This document shows positions 5,632 to 7,881 of a DNA stretch of 7,881 bases, in pieces. A program made the position numbers and the translations under genes. The notes under the pieces were generated by a model that saw nothing but the letters and a program-made list of their open reading frames with translations, did not search any database and was not told the origin of the DNA. Origin of the DNA: Clostridiaceae bacterium. GTDB lineage: Bacteria; Bacillota; Clostridia; Oscillospirales; Acutalibacteraceae. Location of the stretch: positions 1-7,881 of the forward strand of contig CAJGCQ010000053.1 in NCBI GenBank assembly GCA_904501875.1. Direction: 5' to 3'. The first letter of the stretch is position 1; each line of letters begins with the position of its first letter.

Positions 5632-6987
5632 ATGCTTAATATTAATGACATAATGGAAACCATTAATATGATTTCCGAAGAAAATCTTGACATACGCACA
5701 ATAACAATGGGTATTTCCCTCTTAGATTGCGCCGATTCCGACATTAAGCGTTCTTGCGACAAGGTATATGAGAAAATCACCCGCCTTGCAGGCAACCTTG
5801 TAAAAACGGGTGAAGACATCGAGCGTGAATACGGTATTCCGATTATAAACAAGCGTATTTCGGTAACCCCTATTGCTCTTTTGGCGGCGTCCGGCGGCGA
5901 CCCCGTTATGTATGCGAAAACCCTTCAGCGGGCGGCTAATGCTACGGGTGTAAACTTTATCGGCGGCTATTCCGCCCTTGTGCATAAGGGTTTTTCGGCG
6001 GGTGATGAGGCGCTTATACGCTCTATCCCTGAGGCGCTTTCCATCACCGATAACATCTGCTCTTCTGTTAATATCGGCTCTACAAAATCGGGCATTAATA
6101 TGGATGCGGTAAAGCTTATGGGCGAGGTTGTAAGGCAGACCGCCGAGATTACCGCCGACCGTGACTGTATTGGCTGTGCAAAGCTTGTTGTGTTTTGCAA
6201 TGCAGTTGAGGATAATCCCTTTATGGCTGGTGCGTTCCACGGGGTCGGCGAGCCTGACTGTGTTGTACATGTTGGCGTTTCGGGACCCGGCGTTGTTCAG
6301 GCGGCGCTTAAAAAATGCCCTGACGGAGATTTAGGTCAGGTTGCGGAAACCATAAAGCGCACCGCCTTTAAGATAACCCGTATGGGTCAGCTTGTTGGAA
6401 CCGAGGCTTCAAAGCGCTTAGGTGTTCCTTTCGGTATAGTGGACCTCTCCCTTGCCCCGACCCCCGCTGTAGGCGATTCGGTAGCCCATATTTTAGAGGA
6501 AATGGGTCTTGAGACCTGCGGTATTCACGGCACAACTGCCGCCTTGGCACTGCTTAATGATGCGGTTAAAAAGGGCGGCGTTATGGCATCTTCTTCGGTC
6601 GGCGGTCTATCGGGCGCTTTTATTCCCGTTACCGAGGATGCCGGTATGATTGATGCCGCCCGTTCCGGTGATTTACTGCTCGAAAAATTAGAAGCTATGA
6701 CTGCTGTTTGCTCTGTAGGTCTTGATATGATAGCAATTCCCGGTGAAACTCCTGCTGATGTAATTTCCGCAATAATAGCAGACGAGGCGGCAATAGGTAT
6801 GGTGAACTCAAAAACCACCGCAGTAAGGGTTATCCCCGCTATCGGCAAAAAAGCGGGCGAGGAGCTTAATTTCGGCGGACTTTTAGGTTCAGGTCCTATT
6901 ATGAAGGTGAATCTAACCAAGAGCCCCAAAAAGTTTATCAGCCGTGCGGGCAGAATTCCCGCTCCCCTGCAGAGTCTCAAGAACTAA
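5632..6987 (+). CDS. UPF0210 (PFL-family / DUF711) protein of unknown function
   Basis: A 451-residue soluble protein covering the full length of the UPF0210 family. Databases name it PFL family protein, but I see no glycyl-radical motif and would not assign pyruvate formate-lyase activity. Conserved blocks include NFIGGYSALVHKG (108-120), CSSVNIGSTKSGINMDAV (143-160), FCNAVEDNPFMAGAFHGVGE (188-207), VGVSGPGVV (214-222), KITRMGQLVG (247-256), VDLSLAPTPAVGDSVA (270-285) and GTTAALALLNDAVKKGG (300-316). The polar, glycine-rich blocks suggest an enzyme active site. AAAGAGG lies 6 nt before the ATG at 5632. It is sandwiched between the ACT gene and a kinase gene that starts 3 nt after its stop codon. 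The conserved ACT pairing implies an amino-acid-responsive function, but the reaction is not known. Confidence 0.95.
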   Translation: MLNINDIMETINMISEENLDIRTITMGISLLDCADSDIKRSCDKVYEKITRLAGNLVKTGEDIEREYGIPIINKRISVTPIALLAASGGDPVMYAKTLQRAANATGVNFIGGYSALVHKGFSAGDEALIRSIPEALSITDNICSSVNIGSTKSGINMDAVKLMGEVVRQTAEITADRDCIGCAKLVVFCNAVEDNPFMAGAFHGVGEPDCVVHVGVSGPGVVQAALKKCPDGDLGQVAETIKRTAFKITRMGQLVGTEASKRLGVPFGIVDLSLAPTPAVGDSVAHILEEMGLETCGIHGTTAALALLNDAVKKGGVMASSSVGGLSGAFIPVTEDAGMIDAARSGDLLLEKLEAMTAVCSVGLDMIAIPGETPADVISAIIADEAAIGMVNSKTTAVRVIPAIGKKAGEELNFGGLLGSGPIMKVNLTKSPKKFISRAGRIPAPLQSLKN

Positions 6988-6990
6988 GCT

Positions 6991-7485
6991 ATGAAGAAAA
7001 GTAATATTGTACTTATAGGTATGCCGGGTGCGGGCAAAAGCACGGTCGGCGTTGTGCTTGCAAAAACGGCGGCACTTGAATTTGTGGATACCGACCTTCT
7101 AATCCAAAAGCAGACAGGCAAAAAGCTTCAGGAAATTATCAATGATGACGGTATCGAGGCATTTCTAAAAATTGAGGGCGAAGTAATTTCAAGGTTTGAC
7201 TGTAAAAACAGCGTAATTGCCACTGGCGGCAGCGCAATTTTTAGCGAGAATGCGATGAATAATCTTTGCCGTGACGGTGTCATTGTTTTTCTTGATGTTC
7301 CCCTTGACGAAATTAAACGCAGAGTGAACAACATTACAACCAGAGGAATTGCAATGGAGCCCGGCGAAACCCTTGAAACAGTCTATAATGAGCGGCTTCC
7401 GCTTTATAAAAAATACGCCGATATAACCGTTAACTTGGCTGACACCGAGCATACGGTCAAAAAAATTATCGAAGCATTACAATGA
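6991..7485 (+). CDS. Shikimate-kinase-like P-loop kinase with altered substrate pocket
   Basis: A 164-residue NMP-kinase-fold enzyme of the shikimate kinase family, near the usual length of about 170. The ATP site is intact: Walker A GMPGAGKST (10-18). D33 and D35 in DTD match the Mg and shikimate-contacting acids, and R135 in ERLPLY matches the C-terminal substrate arginine (R136 in the Mycobacterium tuberculosis enzyme). Three expected features differ. The FRxxE motif holding the carboxylate-binding arginine (R58 there) is FLKIE (58-62). The GGG loop is GGS (79-81). The LID has TTRGIAM (116-122) instead of RPLL. The protein is annotated as shikimate kinase in close relatives as I remember them, but phosphorylation of shikimate is doubtful and I leave the symbol blank. 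It starts 3 nt after the UPF0210 stop with no clear Shine-Dalgarno, so translation is probably coupled. No other aro genes are present. Confidence 0.88.
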   Translation: MKKSNIVLIGMPGAGKSTVGVVLAKTAALEFVDTDLLIQKQTGKKLQEIINDDGIEAFLKIEGEVISRFDCKNSVIATGGSAIFSENAMNNLCRDGVIVFLDVPLDEIKRRVNNITTRGIAMEPGETLETVYNERLPLYKKYADITVNLADTEHTVKKIIEALQ

Positions 7486-7488
7486 AAA

Positions 7489-7547
7489 TTTGTCAAGTGT
7501 TTTAAAAAGGAAAAAATGTTCTAAACCTTTAAAAAACACTTGACAAA
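7489..7547. repeat. Inverted repeat: 15-bp perfect arms around the tRNA promoter's -35
   Basis: TTTGTCAAGTGTTTT (7489-7503) and its exact complement AAAACACTTGACAAA (7533-7547) flank 29 bp. After two mismatches, AAAGG (7506-7510) and CCTTT (7526-7530) pair as well, giving 20 pairs around a 15-nt centre. The right arm contains the TTGACA of the tRNA-Leu promoter and its A-rich upstream tract. The left arm starts 4 nt after the kinase stop codon. As RNA it would form a long stem with no U-run behind it, so it may protect or end the kinase message. As DNA it could be an operator. Confidence 0.75.
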
Positions 7548-7568
7548 CACTTATAAATATTATATCAT
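7540..7568 (+). promoter_or_regulatory. Sigma-A promoter of tRNA-Leu
   Basis: TTGACA (7540-7545), a 17-bp spacer, then TATCAT (7563-7568, five of six consensus bases). A run of six A residues (7531-7536) just upstream could act as an UP element, as is common for stable-RNA promoters. Transcription would start near 7575, only a few bases before the mature tRNA 5' end at 7578. Confidence 0.8.
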
Positions 7569-7577
7569 ATCTAATAT

Positions 7578-7664
7578 GCCGCTGTGGTGGAATAGGCAGA
7601 CACAAGGGACTTAAAATCCCTCGGTAGCGATACCGTGCCGGTTCAAGTCCGGCCAGCGGCACCA
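7578..7664 (+). tRNA. tRNA-Leu, anticodon UAA
   Basis: A complete class II tRNA with encoded CCA (7662-7664). The acceptor GCCGCTG (7578-7584) pairs perfectly with CAGCGGC (7654-7660), with discriminator A7661. The anticodon stem AGGGA/TCCCT (7605-7609 and 7617-7621) encloses the loop CTTAAAA with anticodon TAA at 7612-7614, reading UUA and UUG. A long variable arm (CGGTA...TACCG, 7622-7635) and the T-arm GCCGG-TTCAAGT-CCGGC confirm a leucine tRNA. It has its own promoter and terminator. Confidence 0.98.
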
Positions 7665-7670
7665 AGCCTG

Positions 7671-7712
7671 GAGCCTCGACACGCAAATCGCGTGCTGAGG
7701 CTCTTCTTTTTT
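7671..7712 (+). terminator. Intrinsic terminator of tRNA-Leu
   Basis: GAGCCTC (7671-7677) pairs with GAGGCTC (7697-7703) and CACGC (7680-7684) with GCGTG (7690-7694). They are joined by a G-U pair and one A-C mismatch, with an AAATC loop. TTCTTTTTT (7704-7712) follows. It begins 7 nt after the CCA end. Confidence 0.93.
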
Positions 7713-7756
7713 ACAGTTTCAACCTCGCGTTTAAAGTTGGTTATGAACACTCGCAC

Positions 7757-7791
7757 AAAAAAACTCTCGTTCTCTTGAACGAGAGTTTTTT
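7757..7791. terminator. Bidirectional intrinsic terminator
   Basis: ACTCTCGTTC (7763-7772) and GAACGAGAGT (7777-7786) are perfectly complementary around the loop TCTT. Seven A residues precede the stem (7757-7763) and six T residues follow it (7786-7791), so a U-tract exists in either direction. Rightward it backs up the tRNA terminator. Leftward it would end a gene entering from the right edge. Confidence 0.88.
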
Positions 7792-7793
7792 AT

Positions 7794-7811
7794 CCAAGCC
7801 CACAGGCTTGG
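7794..7811. repeat. Small perfect stem-loop beside the bidirectional terminator
   Basis: CCAAGCC (7794-7800) pairs with GGCTTGG (7805-7811) around the loop CACA. No U-run follows on either strand, so alone it is not a terminator. CCAAGCCTG on its minus strand (7811-7803) is identical to the nine bases beginning at the tRNA CCA end (7662-7670), which may be chance. Confidence 0.5.
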
Positions 7812-7837
7812 TATATCATCAGTAATATCCTCACACT

Positions 7838-7881
7838 CTATGACACTTTAACTTCAAATTCAAATTTCCCGTCTTTATAAG
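7838..7881 (-). CDS. Possible C-terminal end of a leftward gene (cut by window edge)
   Basis: On the minus strand one frame reads 13 codons, YKDGKFEFEVKVS, to a TAG at 7840-7838. The other two frames meet stops within this stretch. Alternating charged and hydrophobic residues look like a terminal beta strand, and a leftward-active terminator lies 47 bp beyond the stop. With so few residues the family cannot be identified, and the frame could be open by chance. Confidence 0.4.
   Translation of the reverse strand, partial: YKDGKFEFEVKVS

Noticed and set aside
5520..5852. Leftward frame across the ACT/UPF0210 junction
   Set aside because: It lies antisense to two well-supported genes and its product shows no recognisable domain.
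5722..6270. Leftward 182-codon frame
   Set aside because: It lies wholly antisense within the UPF0210 gene, is rich in basic residues as expected for a shadow frame, and has no ribosome binding site of note.
7477..7686. Leftward frame whose product contains AGLEPARYRYRGILSPLC
   Set aside because: It is the antisense of tRNA-Leu; this peptide is a familiar false prediction opposite tRNA-Leu genes.

Overview
The window looks like chromosomal DNA from a Gram-positive, low-to-medium GC member of the Clostridia, probably a gut Ruminococcaceae/Oscillospiraceae-type organism. The reasons are AGGAGG-type ribosome binding sites, sigma-A promoters with 17-bp spacers and A/T-rich flanks, intrinsic terminators, the ACT/UPF0210 gene pair common in Firmicutes, and a GC-rich palindrome of a kind I associate with this group. 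The assignment is an inference from style and gene content.

Layout. Positions 1-4169 are read leftward: an AGCS-type sodium:amino-acid symporter and an M24 aminopeptidase that overlap by 20 nt, then, behind a perfect consensus promoter, UDP-galactopyranose mutase (glf) and a family-2 glycosyltransferase cut by the window edge. Positions 4170-4317 form a divergent promoter region. From 4318 everything is read rightward: a stand-alone orotate-phosphoribosyltransferase-like protein with its own promoter and terminator; a 313-bp gap with two strong hairpins; a three-gene unit (ACT-domain regulator, UPF0210 protein, shikimate-kinase-like P-loop kinase); and a tRNA-Leu(UAA) with promoter and terminator. 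The right edge holds a bidirectional terminator and probably the last codons of a leftward gene.

How the genes fit together. Symporter plus Xaa-Pro-type peptidase suggests amino acid and peptide use. glf plus the glycosyltransferase points to a galactofuranose-containing surface glycan. The ACT/UPF0210/kinase unit has the look of an amino-acid-responsive module of unknown function.

I found no mobile element, CRISPR array, toxin-antitoxin or defence system, and no clearly new system. Most genes are ordinary conserved families. What deserves a second look is: a kinase and a phosphoribosyltransferase that keep their folds' signatures but have changed substrate-site residues; a 15-bp perfect inverted repeat embedding the tRNA promoter's -35 box; and a 16-bp perfect palindrome downstream of the phosphoribosyltransferase gene.
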